From: an uncultured Peptoniphilus sp.
GTDB taxonomy: Bacteria > Bacillota > Clostridia > Tissierellales > Peptoniphilaceae
Direction of reading: 5' to 3'
Assembly: GCA_902489255.1 (NCBI GenBank)
Contig: CABTZF010000007.1
Coordinates: forward strand, 1-59,254
DNA: 59,254 nt
In this document: positions 25,003 through 34,401 of the stretch, piece by piece
Layout of the letters: every line of letters starts with the position of its first letter
Numbering within the stretch: position 1 is the stretch's first letter
Made by a program: the position numbers and the translations under genes
The notes under the pieces: model-generated
Databases searched by the model: none
Seen by the model: only the letters and a program-made list of their open reading frames with translations
Told to the model about the DNA's origin: nothing

Positions 25003-25201
25003 TAAAAAAATCTTTCATCCCCATGGGACGAAAGTTTCGTGGTACCACCCAATTTTGCATAAAGCCTCATTGTGAGCTTTGTAACGTAAGCTATACGATT
25101 AAGCTCCAAGCCTTTATTCCCTAAAATTCCAGTTATGCAACCTCTCACCTTACGTGCACTCTCTAAAACTTTCCTTAAAGGTACTCCTCTCTTCTAAGCT
25201 T
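25003..25201 (-). promoter_or_regulatory. T-box riboswitch controlling the amino-acid ABC importer
   Basis: On the minus strand the conserved T-box GGGTGGTACCACG lies at 25050-25038. It is followed by a terminator stem CTTTCGTCCC/GGGATGAAAG (25034-25025 and 25021-25012) and a run of T residues. Upstream, AGTACC, AGAGAG and GGTGAGAGG match Stem I elements, and AAGCT/AGCTT can close Stem I. The TGGT of the T-box pairs with a tRNA ending ACCA. The specifier loop appears to contain CTTGG, so CUU or UUG (leucine) is the best reading, with low certainty. Uncharged tRNA binding would disrupt the terminator and switch on the importer. Confidence 0.88.
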
Positions 25202-25207
25202 TTGTAT

Positions 25208-25236
25208 ATTATAAGCACATAAATTATAAAAAGCAA
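25208..25236 (-). promoter_or_regulatory. Promoter of the T-box leader
   Basis: On the minus strand TTGCTT (25236-25231), 17 bp, TATAAT (25213-25208); predicted start near 25201. Confidence 0.8.
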
Positions 25237-25343
25237 GTACTTTTTTAAAAATTTTTTGGAATTTCTAAATTCTTTAAAAAAACTCTATAAAATGTCTGGC
25301 TATAATAAAAAATACCGGAAAAATTTTCCGATATTTTAATGAC

Positions 25344-26828
25344 TTATCTTTTTCTTAATGACCCCAAAATTCCTCTTGCTATTTCTCTGCCAACTGTCCT
25401 TGATATAGTTCCGAGCATTGAATCAATGCCCTTATTTATATAACGCATATCTTTACTTCTCTTTTTCTCTTCCTCCCTACGGATTTTTTCTTCTTCCTTT
25501 TGACGTAACCTTTTTTCTTCAGCTTCTTTAACTTTAGCTTCCTCTTCTTCTTTTTCTAAAAGTTTTGCCTGTAAAATTTCATAAGCTGATTCCCTATCAA
25601 TTCCCTTTTGATATTTATCATAAAATTTTGAATTCTTTACTAAAAAATCTATATCATTTGAACTTAATATTTGAAAGGATGAGTGAGGCGGTCGAATCGT
25701 AACTTTTTCAATTTGCCTTGGTATCCCCTTTTCATCTAAACTTGAAACAAGAGCCACTCCGGTTGCTAAACTATTTAATTCTTCCTTAGTTTCAAAATCC
25801 GGATTTTCTCTTAAGGTTTCTGATATTTCTTTTAATGCCTTGGCTTCTTTTGGAGAAAAAGCTCTAAGTTGATGGATAATTTTAGTTGATAATTGAGATG
25901 AAATTTGGTCCGGTATATCTAAGGGATTCTGGCTGATAAAAAATATACCCACTCCCTTTGACCTTATAAGTTTAACTACTGTTGTAATTTTATCAAGCAG
26001 GGTCTTATTAATATTTTCAAATAACAAATGTGCTTCATCAAAGAAAAATACAGCTTTTGGCAATTCAGGATTTCCAACTTCCGCTAAATTTTGAAAAAGT
26101 TCTGTAAATAAATATATTAAAAATATTGAATACAGTTTAGGTGAATTTATTAATTTTTTACTATTTAAAATATTAATATAACCTTTCCCTTCCGAATCAG
26201 TTTGTAAAAAATCTCTTATATCTATTGAAGGTTCTCCAAAAAATTTGTCCCCGCCTTCTTCTTCTAAAACTAATAATTTTCTCTTGATCGCTGCTACAGA
26301 TGTTGAAGATATATTTCCATATTTGTTGGAATATTCATTACTATTTTCATTTAGAAAAGTAAGCATTGAATTTAAATCTTTTAAATCTAAAAGAAGCAAA
26401 CCTTTTTCATCGGCAATCCTGAAAAGAATATTAATTACTCCTTCCTGTGTATCATTAAGATCTAAAATTTGTGACAGCAGCAAGGGACCAAGTTCGGAAA
26501 TTGATATTCTTAAATTTATACCTTCTTCTTGATAAACATCCCATAAGTTTACAGGAAAATTAGTAAACTCAAAATTTTCTTCACCTAAAACCTCCAATCT
26601 TTTCTTGATGTTGTCATTCATTTGTCCGGCTTGACAAAGATTCAAAAGATCTCCTTTAACATCCGTTAAAAATGTTGGAACCCCCTTCAAAGAAAGTTCT
26701 TCGCAAAGAACTTTTAATGTCACCGTTTTTCCGCTTCCTGTAGCTCCTGAAATAATTCCATGTTGATTTATTTTATCTGTTCTTAAAAAATATTTTTCCT
26801 TAGCTTTTCCTAGATACAAATTTGCCAT
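25344..26828 (-). CDS. HerA-like (DUF853/YjgR) ATPase
   Basis: A 494-residue FtsK/HerA-clade P-loop ATPase. Walker A is GATGSGKTVTLK and Walker B is AVFFFDEAHLLF; GVGIFFISQNPLDIPDQI forms the sensor region. A long Lys/Glu coiled coil (about residues 415-465) precedes a glycine-rich tail. YjgR-type proteins lack a NurA partner, and none is nearby; the function is unknown. ATG 26828 follows GGGAGG and overlaps the ung stop (TAATG). It is the last gene of the Trk/ung operon. Confidence 0.88.
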   Translation of the reverse strand: MANLYLGKAKEKYFLRTDKINQHGIISGATGSGKTVTLKVLCEELSLKGVPTFLTDVKGDLLNLCQAGQMNDNIKKRLEVLGEENFEFTNFPVNLWDVYQEEGINLRISISELGPLLLSQILDLNDTQEGVINILFRIADEKGLLLLDLKDLNSMLTFLNENSNEYSNKYGNISSTSVAAIKRKLLVLEEEGGDKFFGEPSIDIRDFLQTDSEGKGYINILNSKKLINSPKLYSIFLIYLFTELFQNLAEVGNPELPKAVFFFDEAHLLFENINKTLLDKITTVVKLIRSKGVGIFFISQNPLDIPDQISSQLSTKIIHQLRAFSPKEAKALKEISETLRENPDFETKEELNSLATGVALVSSLDEKGIPRQIEKVTIRPPHSSFQILSSNDIDFLVKNSKFYDKYQKGIDRESAYEILQAKLLEKEEEEAKVKEAEEKRLRQKEEEKIRREEEKKRSKDMRYINKGIDSMLGTISRTVGREIARGILGSLRKR

Positions 26829-27496
26829 TATCTTACCTCCCATGTGGGTGCTTTTATATTTCTATCTTCTAAAAATTTATTAGCCCTTGAAAAGGGTTTG
26901 GACCCAAAAAATCCCCTATAAGCAGAAAGTGGTGATGGATGAGGTCCTTCAATTATGTAATGATTTGTATTTTTTATTAATTTTTTTTTGCTCCTTGCAT
27001 GACTACCCCATAAGATAAATACAACCGGATCTTCCTTTTGGTCGATTAATTCTATAACCCTATCGGTAAAAAATTCCCACCCTATTTTTGAATGACTAAT
27101 TGGAGAATTTTTTCTAACAGTTAGGGTTGTGTTAAGTAACATTATTCCTTCATCAGTCCAAGATTTTAAGTAGCCATCTTTAAAGGGACCTATTCCCAGA
27201 TCATCATGAAGTTCTTTATATATATTTACTAAAGATGGTGGAATTTTAACTCCATGATTTACTGAAAAAGCTAGTCCATGGGCCTGATTAGGATTATAAT
27301 AAGGGTCTTGACCTAGAATTAAAACTTTTACTTCTTTGTAAGGAGTGTAATTAAAAGCATTAAATATATCTGTAGCTTTGGGATATATGATGAAATTTTT
27401 ATATTCATCTATTAGTAATTTTCTTAAGTTTTTGTAATAATCTTTTTCAAACTCTTCTTTTAATAAATCTTTCCAATCATTTTTTAAAAAATCCAT
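26828..27496 (-). CDS. ung: Uracil-DNA glycosylase (family 1)
   Basis: A 222-residue base-excision enzyme that removes uracil from DNA. The water-activating motif GQDPYYNPNQAHGLAFSV and the minor-groove/leucine loop HPSPLSAYRGFFGSKPFS are complete. PPSLVNIYKEL and LLNTTLTVR are also conserved. ATG 27496 has GAGG at suitable spacing; GTG 27502 is an alternative. It sits between trkA and the HerA-like gene and overlaps the latter's start. Confidence 0.97.
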   Translation of the reverse strand: MDFLKNDWKDLLKEEFEKDYYKNLRKLLIDEYKNFIIYPKATDIFNAFNYTPYKEVKVLILGQDPYYNPNQAHGLAFSVNHGVKIPPSLVNIYKELHDDLGIGPFKDGYLKSWTDEGIMLLNTTLTVRKNSPISHSKIGWEFFTDRVIELIDQKEDPVVFILWGSHARSKKKLIKNTNHYIIEGPHPSPLSAYRGFFGSKPFSRANKFLEDRNIKAPTWEVR

Positions 27497-27506
27497 ATCC
27501 ACCTCT

Positions 27507-28871
27507 CTAGTTAAATATTGAGAAAAAGGTGTTTCTTTTATTAGGTGCTATAAATTTTGCCAAGTCTTCTTTCTTATCTTTTGTGCAGAAAATAACCAAC
27601 TTGTCTCCCTTTTCAATATAAGTATTTCCCCTAGGTATTATAGCCATACCGTCTTTTCTTATTATGCCTCCAATGATTATTCCCTTTGGTACATTTATAT
27701 CCTTTATTTTATTATTTATATATGGAAAATCATCATTAGTTGAAATTTCAAATACCTGTGCTCTGCCTGCAAACATAAAGTTTACAGAAATTTTTGATCC
27801 CTGGCAAACTTCTTTAACAATTTCATTTGCCATGACTGTAAAGGGCTCAATGTGACAATACATATTTAAAGGATCAAGAATTTTACCATAAATATTTGTA
27901 TTTAAGGTAATGATTGTTTTTTCTATGCGTAAGCTCTTAGCTCTTAGACCCAAAACTATATTCATTTCATCATTGTCAGTCATGGCAATAAAAATTCCAT
28001 CTCCCATAATTTTTTCATCAGTAAATAGATTTTCATCTTTATAATTTCTATTGACTACAAAGGCATTTGGAATAAGAGTTCTAAATTTTCTAGCTTTTTC
28101 GGGGTCTTCTTCTATAATTTTTAAATTTAAATCTTCTATTTCCGAAATTATTTTATTTGTGATAAGATTCCCGCCAATTATTGTTACATTCCTTGATATT
28201 TTACTTGAATTTATTGAAAAATGCGTCATTTTAAAATTTGTTATATCCTTGGATAAGCCCATAAGATAAAGATAATCTCCCCTTTTTAAAAGAGTTTTGC
28301 CATTGGGAGTAAAAAAATTTCCATCTCTTAGAATTGCAACAACTAATATTGTTGCTAAAGAACCCACATCAGCCAGTTCCATATTTTCAAATTCTCTATC
28401 CATATCAATATGATATCCTGCAACTTCGATTTTTCCTTTTCCAAAGTAATCAGCAGTATAATACGAAGAATTCCCTATTATATTTTTTATATATTTAGCA
28501 ACTTCATATAAAGGATTAACTATTTTAAAAATATTTAATGATTCTTTTAAATATTGAATTTCCGATACAGAATCCACAAAATTTAATCTAACTATGGTTT
28601 TTGTCGGCAAATCTTTAGTTAGGGATGCTATTAGAATATTTGTCCTGTCCTTATCTGTTACTGCAAGAACATAATCATACTCGGCAAAATTAATTTCATT
28701 AATTGTGTTGTCTTCAAGTATATCCTTATTAATATATTTAACATTACTTTTTCTTACTTCAGGTAATGTTCCGGAATTTTTGTCTATAACTAAGATGTCT
28801 ATTTTTTCATAAGACAAGATATCCACAAGAATTGATCCTACTCTTCCCAGACCAATTATCAAAATTTTCAC
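27507..28871 (-). CDS. trkA: Trk K+ uptake regulatory protein TrkA (copy 1)
   Basis: A 454-residue cytosolic protein with two RCK_N plus RCK_C units. The first nucleotide fold is ILIIGLGRVGSILVDIL, with the acidic residue in LVIDKNSG; the second (NVTIIGGNLITNKII) has lost part of the GxGxxG pattern. It gates TrkH in response to NAD(H) or other nucleotides. GTG 28871 overlaps the trkH stop (GTGA). It is about 40% diverged by eye from the 30297 copy, so it is not a recent duplicate. Confidence 0.9.
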   Translation of the reverse strand: MKILIIGLGRVGSILVDILSYEKIDILVIDKNSGTLPEVRKSNVKYINKDILEDNTINEINFAEYDYVLAVTDKDRTNILIASLTKDLPTKTIVRLNFVDSVSEIQYLKESLNIFKIVNPLYEVAKYIKNIIGNSSYYTADYFGKGKIEVAGYHIDMDREFENMELADVGSLATILVVAILRDGNFFTPNGKTLLKRGDYLYLMGLSKDITNFKMTHFSINSSKISRNVTIIGGNLITNKIISEIEDLNLKIIEEDPEKARKFRTLIPNAFVVNRNYKDENLFTDEKIMGDGIFIAMTDNDEMNIVLGLRAKSLRIEKTIITLNTNIYGKILDPLNMYCHIEPFTVMANEIVKEVCQGSKISVNFMFAGRAQVFEISTNDDFPYINNKIKDINVPKGIIIGGIIRKDGMAIIPRGNTYIEKGDKLVIFCTKDKKEDLAKFIAPNKRNTFFSIFN

Positions 28872-30319
28872 TTTAATACCTTCTCTCTTAAATAATTCTT
28901 CCTTGAGAAAATTGCAAGTACTGTAAAAAATTCAAGCCTGCCTAATAGCATTAAAAAAGAAAAATAAAGTTTATAAAAATCATTAAAATATTGAAAATTT
29001 TTTGTCGGACCTACATGGCCTAACCCCGGACCTACATTTGAAAGCATTGTAACCACAGAAGACATTGATGTTACAAAATCTTCTCCTGTTAAGGTAATTA
29101 AGCCAACCGAAAATACAAATACCAACATATACACTCCAAAAAATCCATTAATCCCTTGAACCAATTCCTCGCTCAAAAGTCTACCATTTATTGATATAGG
29201 TAAGATAGCTTTAGGATGTATAACTCTTTTTATTTCTCTTTTTATTGACTTCAGTAAAACTACAATTCTTATAACTTTTAATCCACCTGCTGTTGAACCT
29301 GCACACGATCCCATAAACATAAGCATAAATAAGATATATTTAGAAAAGGACGGCCACAGGTCAAAATCACTTGATACAAATCCTGAAGTCGATTGAATAG
29401 AAGTTACTTGAAAAGTTGCATTTTTAAATACATTGAAAGGACTTCCAAAATTATTATAGTAAAGGTCTATTGAAATCAAACTAATAGCCAGAAAAGTTAC
29501 AAACAAATAAAGTCTTAGTTCTTCATTTATAAAAACTTCTTTAAATCTTCTTTTAAAAAGTGAATAATAAATCGAAAAGTTGGTTCCACACATTAACATA
29601 AATAATGACATAATGAAAATTACCGGAGTGGATCCATCCATTAGCGAATTATTTTTGGATGAAAACCCGCCCGTACCAACAACACCAAGGGTATCAACAA
29701 CTGCATCAAATACATTCATGCCGGCTAAAACAAGACATATAAATAAACAGATAGTTATTACAATATAAATAATATATAATTTTTTTGCCGTATCGGAAGT
29801 TTTGGGATCAATTTTCCCTTTTACAGGACCCGGAGATTCCCTTTTAAAAATTTGAAAACCTCCAACTCCAAGCTTTGGCACCAGTGATACTGTAAATACC
29901 AGTATTCCCATACCTCCAATCCAATGAGTCACACTTCTCCATAGGACAATTGACTTTGGAAATGATTCAATATTACTTATTACAGAAGCTCCTGTTGTTG
30001 TAAATCCTGAAACAATTTCAAAAAACGCATCAGGAAAAGTCATATTTGCACCCATCATAAGAGGTAATGCTCCAAATAAAGATACTAATATCCATGCATA
30101 TGTTACAATAACAAGTCCATCCGCAGGAACTAAAGTTTTTTGTTTTGGATTAGCAGTATAAGAAATTCCACCCACTATCAACAGAAGTACGATAGTAAGA
30201 ATGAAGGCCTTGCCGGACCCATCTCCCATGAATATTGCCAAAATTAATGATGGTACCATAAAAAATGATTCTATTATTAAAATCAAACCTAAAATTTTAG
30301 CTATTAGCAATCGATTCAT
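28868..30319 (-). CDS. trkH: Trk-type K+ transporter TrkH
   Basis: A 483-residue membrane protein with four M1-P-M2 repeats. Selectivity-filter glycines appear in TGFTTTGASV, GTGGFSSKNNS, TSGFVSSD and GPGLGHVGPT. The conserved Arg in the fourth M2 region helps gate the pore. AGGGGAAAAA precedes ATG 30319, which lies 22 nt inside the upstream trkA. It is flanked on both sides by TrkA-type genes. Confidence 0.95.
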   Translation of the reverse strand: MNRLLIAKILGLILIIESFFMVPSLILAIFMGDGSGKAFILTIVLLLIVGGISYTANPKQKTLVPADGLVIVTYAWILVSLFGALPLMMGANMTFPDAFFEIVSGFTTTGASVISNIESFPKSIVLWRSVTHWIGGMGILVFTVSLVPKLGVGGFQIFKRESPGPVKGKIDPKTSDTAKKLYIIYIVITICLFICLVLAGMNVFDAVVDTLGVVGTGGFSSKNNSLMDGSTPVIFIMSLFMLMCGTNFSIYYSLFKRRFKEVFINEELRLYLFVTFLAISLISIDLYYNNFGSPFNVFKNATFQVTSIQSTSGFVSSDFDLWPSFSKYILFMLMFMGSCAGSTAGGLKVIRIVVLLKSIKREIKRVIHPKAILPISINGRLLSEELVQGINGFFGVYMLVFVFSVGLITLTGEDFVTSMSSVVTMLSNVGPGLGHVGPTKNFQYFNDFYKLYFSFLMLLGRLEFFTVLAIFSRKNYLREKVLK

Positions 30320-31715
30320 TTTTTCCCCTATTACTTACTTTTTCTAATTTATTTTGAATTCCATCAAAAAGATTGTTTCTTTTAAATAATTTTTTCATAT
30401 TATTTATTTCGTCTTTTGTTACGAAAACTACTGCCTTGTCATTGTCTTCAAGAACTGTATTTCCATTGGGTATAATAGTTTTATCTTCTCTTATAAGGGC
30501 TATAAAAAGTATACCTTTGGGTAAATTTAATTCTTTTAAAGAGTGTCCACAGATTGCCAATTTTTTCTTTATAATAAATTCATTACATTCTACCTGACCA
30601 TTTAATAATAAGCTTACTGCCTGAGCATCATTTCCCCTTATTATTTCCAAGATTTCAGAAGCAGTTATATAAGACTTATTAAAAACTGCATCAATGTTTA
30701 ACTTATCAATAATTCCATCATAGTTAGTCCTGGATATTTTTGCAACTGACTTATATATACCTGCTCTTTTAACTACAAGACTCATAAGTAAATTGGCCTC
30801 ATCAATTCCCGTTGCTGCCACATAGGCATCAAAAGTATGAATCATTTCCTCTTCAAGTAGGTTTATATCTGTACCGTCACCATTAATTACTTCTACGCTT
30901 GGAAGTTTTTCTTTTATATTTAAGCATTTATCTCTATCTATTTCAATTACTGTTACATCTATATTTTCATTAACTAAAAGACTCGCAAGATAAAACCCTA
31001 CCTTGCCACCTCCCAGGATCATTACTTTTTTGACATTTTTTACCTTACTTATTCCTGAATATTTTTTATCAAATTCTTCTATATCTTCAGCCATGCCTGC
31101 AAGTAAAATTACATCATCATTTTTAAGTTCAGTTTTCCCATTAGGGACTATTGCTTTTCCATCTCTTGATATGGCTGCAATCAAAAGATTTTCAAAAGCA
31201 TCCAGCTCAATTAAATTTTTACCTACAAATTCCGGATCCCTTGCTATATTAAATTCTACTAACTTTACCTTTCCACCTGCCAGTTCGTTTGCATAAAGTT
31301 GATATTTTTTTAATAGATATTTATCAATTACTTTTGCCGTAGCATAATCCGGATTAATTATCTTATCAATTTCAAGTTCATTTGACATAAATCTAAGATA
31401 TTCTCTATACTCAGGATCCCCAACTCTGGCTATTGAATATTTTGCACCGAGCTTTTTAGATATTGAACATAAAATTACATTGGCCTCATCATTTGTAGTT
31501 GTGGAAATTACAACATCAAATGTGGACATATCCAATTCTTTTAAAACTCCAAAATCCAGTGCATTTGCACATATGCTAAATACATCAAGAACATTTGAAA
31601 CATTTTCAATTACATCTTCATTATTATCTATAACACAAATTTCATAACCTTCTTGAAGCAAGGATCCGGCAAGTTTAAAGCCGAGTTTTCCTACGCCTAC
31701 AATTAATGCTTTCAT
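30297..31715 (-). CDS. trkA: Trk K+ uptake regulatory protein TrkA (copy 2)
   Basis: A 472-residue protein with two full RCK_N/RCK_C units. Nucleotide motifs ALIVGVGKLGFKLAG and VMILGGGKVGFYLASLL are both intact, unlike copy 1, so this subunit probably carries the main nucleotide response. The C terminus is basic. ATG 31715 is chosen; a TTG at 31724 overlapping the upstream stop is possible. It is the second gene of the operon, 5 nt after the cation-diffusion gene. Confidence 0.9.
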   Translation of the reverse strand: MKALIVGVGKLGFKLAGSLLQEGYEICVIDNNEDVIENVSNVLDVFSICANALDFGVLKELDMSTFDVVISTTTNDEANVILCSISKKLGAKYSIARVGDPEYREYLRFMSNELEIDKIINPDYATAKVIDKYLLKKYQLYANELAGGKVKLVEFNIARDPEFVGKNLIELDAFENLLIAAISRDGKAIVPNGKTELKNDDVILLAGMAEDIEEFDKKYSGISKVKNVKKVMILGGGKVGFYLASLLVNENIDVTVIEIDRDKCLNIKEKLPSVEVINGDGTDINLLEEEMIHTFDAYVAATGIDEANLLMSLVVKRAGIYKSVAKISRTNYDGIIDKLNIDAVFNKSYITASEILEIIRGNDAQAVSLLLNGQVECNEFIIKKKLAICGHSLKELNLPKGILFIALIREDKTIIPNGNTVLEDNDKAVVFVTKDEINNMKKLFKRNNLFDGIQNKLEKVSNRGKNESIANS

Positions 31716-31720
31716 AATTA

Positions 31721-32860
31721 TCAAAAAACTGCAATTAATCTGATTACAAAATCATAATCAGGAAAAGCTTCTTTTAATGCAAAAACTACAGTCTTTTTAA
31801 GTTCCTCCTTTGCATTTTTATCTCTTACTATTCTACCATTAAAATCTAAATCAATATGAAAAGTATTTTCATCTTTTACAATATCATAAGCCGAATAAAG
31901 GTTTAGATTTTGTCTTATTATTTTGTGTAATTGCCCACGAACTTTTTCTATATCGGAATTTGCTGAACCGTGTGGATCAGTATGAATGATAAGTCTTATA
32001 TTTAATAATTTTGAAACTTCCCTTTCAACTTTATCAACTATATTATGTGCTTCTTCTAAAGTCAAATTATAGGCTATTTCCACATCAATAATTACTATTA
32101 CATTTTCAGGACCAAAATCAGTAACAATTATTGAATGAACATTTGAAATTCCTTCATAACTGGATACTTTTGAAATTATTTCCTGTTTTAATTCTTCATT
32201 TAGACCCCTGCCTATTAAAATTGATATTGTATCATATATTAATTTTAAGGAATTCATTATAATAAATAGTGCAACTATAATTCCAATATATCCATCAATT
32301 TTAAGACCTGTATATTTTTGAATGGCTACGCCTATAAGAACTACAGTAGTTATAAGTGTATCTGATAAAGAATCCTGATGCTGGGCAATTAAGGTCGTTG
32401 AGTCTATTTTTTTGCCAGTTTTATAATAAAAATTAGCCTGCCATATTTTTACAAGAACTGATAAAAATAGAAGTAGGATGGTATAAAAAGGAAAGGTTAA
32501 TTTTACCGGATGCATTACCTTTTTAAAAGATACCATTATAAAATTGAAGCCTACAACCATAACCATTCCGCTTATTACTAAGGTTATTAAGTACTCAATC
32601 CTTCCATGTCCGTAGGGATGCCCCTTATCTTTCGGTTTATGTGCAAACTTAATTCCTAGTATAGAAATTACTGAAGATGCACAATCGCTAATGTTATTAA
32701 AAGCCTCTGATAAAATAGACATGGATCCTGTAACAAAAAAAATTAATAATTTTATTACAACTAAAAAAAAGTTACTAATAATTCCTAACATTGATGCTCG
32801 AGCATATATTATTTCCCTATCATCTAAATCTGTTTTTTGCTTTTTTATTATTTTATTCAT
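31721..32860 (-). CDS. Cation diffusion facilitator (possibly manganese exporting)
   Basis: A 379-residue CDF antiporter with six transmembrane helices. The TM2 metal residues lie in FNNISD (Asn, Asp), and the TM5 pair in DSLSD (Asp, Asp) rather than the His-Asp of zinc FieF; acidic or Asn sites are associated with Mn-type CDFs. The cytosolic C-terminal domain is longer than in FieF (total about 380 versus 300), as in some Gram-positive Mn exporters. GGAGAATAT precedes ATG 32860. It is the first gene of a six-gene operon with the K+ transporter. Confidence 0.88.
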   Translation of the reverse strand: MNKIIKKQKTDLDDREIIYARASMLGIISNFFLVVIKLLIFFVTGSMSILSEAFNNISDCASSVISILGIKFAHKPKDKGHPYGHGRIEYLITLVISGMVMVVGFNFIMVSFKKVMHPVKLTFPFYTILLLFLSVLVKIWQANFYYKTGKKIDSTTLIAQHQDSLSDTLITTVVLIGVAIQKYTGLKIDGYIGIIVALFIIMNSLKLIYDTISILIGRGLNEELKQEIISKVSSYEGISNVHSIIVTDFGPENVIVIIDVEIAYNLTLEEAHNIVDKVEREVSKLLNIRLIIHTDPHGSANSDIEKVRGQLHKIIRQNLNLYSAYDIVKDENTFHIDLDFNGRIVRDKNAKEELKKTVVFALKEAFPDYDFVIRLIAVF

Positions 32861-32947
32861 ATATTCTCCATATTATTCATATTGTAGCAGAATAATCTGC
32901 TTTTTCATAGAAATATTATTATAAAATGTGATTACTTATTAATATTT

Positions 32948-32981
32948 AAAAATAAAAAATCACTATTGTTTAATAGTGATA
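32948..32981 (-). terminator. Terminator after the AI-2E permease/small ORF
   Basis: On the minus strand ATCACTATT pairs with AATAGTGAT (32980-32972 and 32967-32959), followed by TTTTTATTTTT. Confidence 0.85.
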
Positions 32982-33095
32982 TTATTTATTAATTAATTTT
33001 TGTAAAAAATCCACATGTTTATCAGATATATAATTTCTTTGAATTAATATTTCGGTAAAAATAAATCTTATAATCCGTTTTTCTGATTCTTTCAA
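32982..33095 (-). CDS. Possible 37-aa protein
   Basis: Minus-strand frame from TTG 33095 to TAA 32982, encoding a charged, probably helical peptide (MKESEKRIIRFIFTEIL at the start, DKHVDFLQKLINK at the end). AAAAAGGAG lies about 13 nt upstream, and the stop is immediately followed by a strong terminator, which suggests a real last gene of the AI-2E transcript. The long spacing and TTG start weaken the case. No family is recognised. Confidence 0.4.
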   Translation of the reverse strand: MKESEKRIIRFIFTEILIQRNYISDKHVDFLQKLINK

Positions 33096-33153
33096 TTTTA
33101 CAAAGTTTCTCCTTTTTATCTTAACAGTTATTAATACATTATGAAAAAAACAT

Positions 33154-34401
33154 CTACTTTTTTATTCTTAAGTCAATATTTTTTTCATTAATTTTATATT
33201 CTGTATATTCGCCTAATAAAATATAAATTGTTGAAGTAAGAGGTATGAACACCCACATTCCAACAACACCAAAAAGACTTCCGCCAACTGTTATGGCTAT
33301 TAAGGTCCAAAGAGGTGGAAGCCCAACAGCTCCACCTACCAGCCTTGGATATATTAAATTTGACTCCACTTGTTGCATAATAATAACAAATATTACAAAT
33401 ATAAGAGCCTTAGAAAAATCTACAATAACTATTAATACAAACCCCATAAAACCGCCAATAAAAGGTCCTATTATCGGTACCAGGTTTGTTACTCCTACTA
33501 AGACTCCCAGTGTTGCTGCATTAGGCATAGCTGTAATTAGGCTAAATAAAAAAATTATTATTCCTAAAATAGTAGAGTCAATAATTTGACCCTTAACAAA
33601 TCCTTCAAAATTACTATGCAATAGTTTAAATACATGAAATATTTTTTCGGAAGTTTTTTTTGAAAAGAAAGAAAGCACTATACGTTTGGATTGATATTCC
33701 AAGTGTTCCTTATCTGCAAGTATGTAAATTGCACTTATAAGCCCCAAAATAAAATTTACAAGAACTCCTAATATATTTGTTGCTGTTGAAAATGCCGCTT
33801 TAAAAGTATTTCCTATTGCAGATTGATTGCCTTCGCTTTTTGCAAAATCCCTTACTTGCTTAAAAACATTTGACCAGGACAATGAATTGTAAGTTTTCTG
33901 CATTTTATCAGAATAATCACTCAGGTAGGGTATCTGTCTGCTTTTATCTATGGCTCTTTGCAAAAGTTCCGGTAATAGATCTTGTAGTTTTACCATTGAG
34001 TCAACAAATTGGGGAATTACTATTCTAAGTATTAAAAATATTATTAAAAATATTGCAATTAAAGAAATAAATATAGATATAGGTCTCTTATACTTTTGGA
34101 ATTTTTTGTTTTTAATCTTATCAAATATTTTTTCTTCAAAAAAGTTTAGAACAATTTTAATAATAAAAGCTAAGGCGCCGCCTAATATAAATGGAAATGC
34201 TATACTCAAAAGAGTAATAAAAATTTTAGATAACCCTTTTTGGTTTAAAAATAAATAACAAACTGTGGAAAATCCCAACAATACTAAAAATAATTTTTTA
34301 TACACTTCATTTTTAAAGGCTAGCCCCTCGGGCACAAAATTGTTTTTATCCTGACTGTTTTTTTTAATTTTCGAATTAAATTCTTTTCCATTATTTTCCA
34401 T
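33154..34401 (-). CDS. AI-2E family (UPF0118) transporter
   Basis: A 415-residue permease-like protein with about eight helices: two N-terminal, one after a basic loop, a long amphipathic segment (residues 120-190), then four or five C-terminal helices. NLVPIIGPFIGG and VGLPPLWTLIAITVGG are the family's signature stretches. Family members have been linked to AI-2 release or Na+/H+ antiport; the substrate here is open. It overlaps the HAD-like gene by 11 nt. GGAGATACTAAATAAATTAA precedes the ATG. Confidence 0.92.
   Translation of the reverse strand: MENNGKEFNSKIKKNSQDKNNFVPEGLAFKNEVYKKLFLVLLGFSTVCYLFLNQKGLSKIFITLLSIAFPFILGGALAFIIKIVLNFFEEKIFDKIKNKKFQKYKRPISIFISLIAIFLIIFLILRIVIPQFVDSMVKLQDLLPELLQRAIDKSRQIPYLSDYSDKMQKTYNSLSWSNVFKQVRDFAKSEGNQSAIGNTFKAAFSTATNILGVLVNFILGLISAIYILADKEHLEYQSKRIVLSFFSKKTSEKIFHVFKLLHSNFEGFVKGQIIDSTILGIIIFLFSLITAMPNAATLGVLVGVTNLVPIIGPFIGGFMGFVLIVIVDFSKALIFVIFVIIMQQVESNLIYPRLVGGAVGLPPLWTLIAITVGGSLFGVVGMWVFIPLTSTIYILLGEYTEYKINEKNIDLRIKK

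Noticed and set aside
24897..25148. An open frame of 83 codons upstream of the binding-protein gene
   Set aside because: It lies wholly over the T-box leader and terminator and has no ribosome site.
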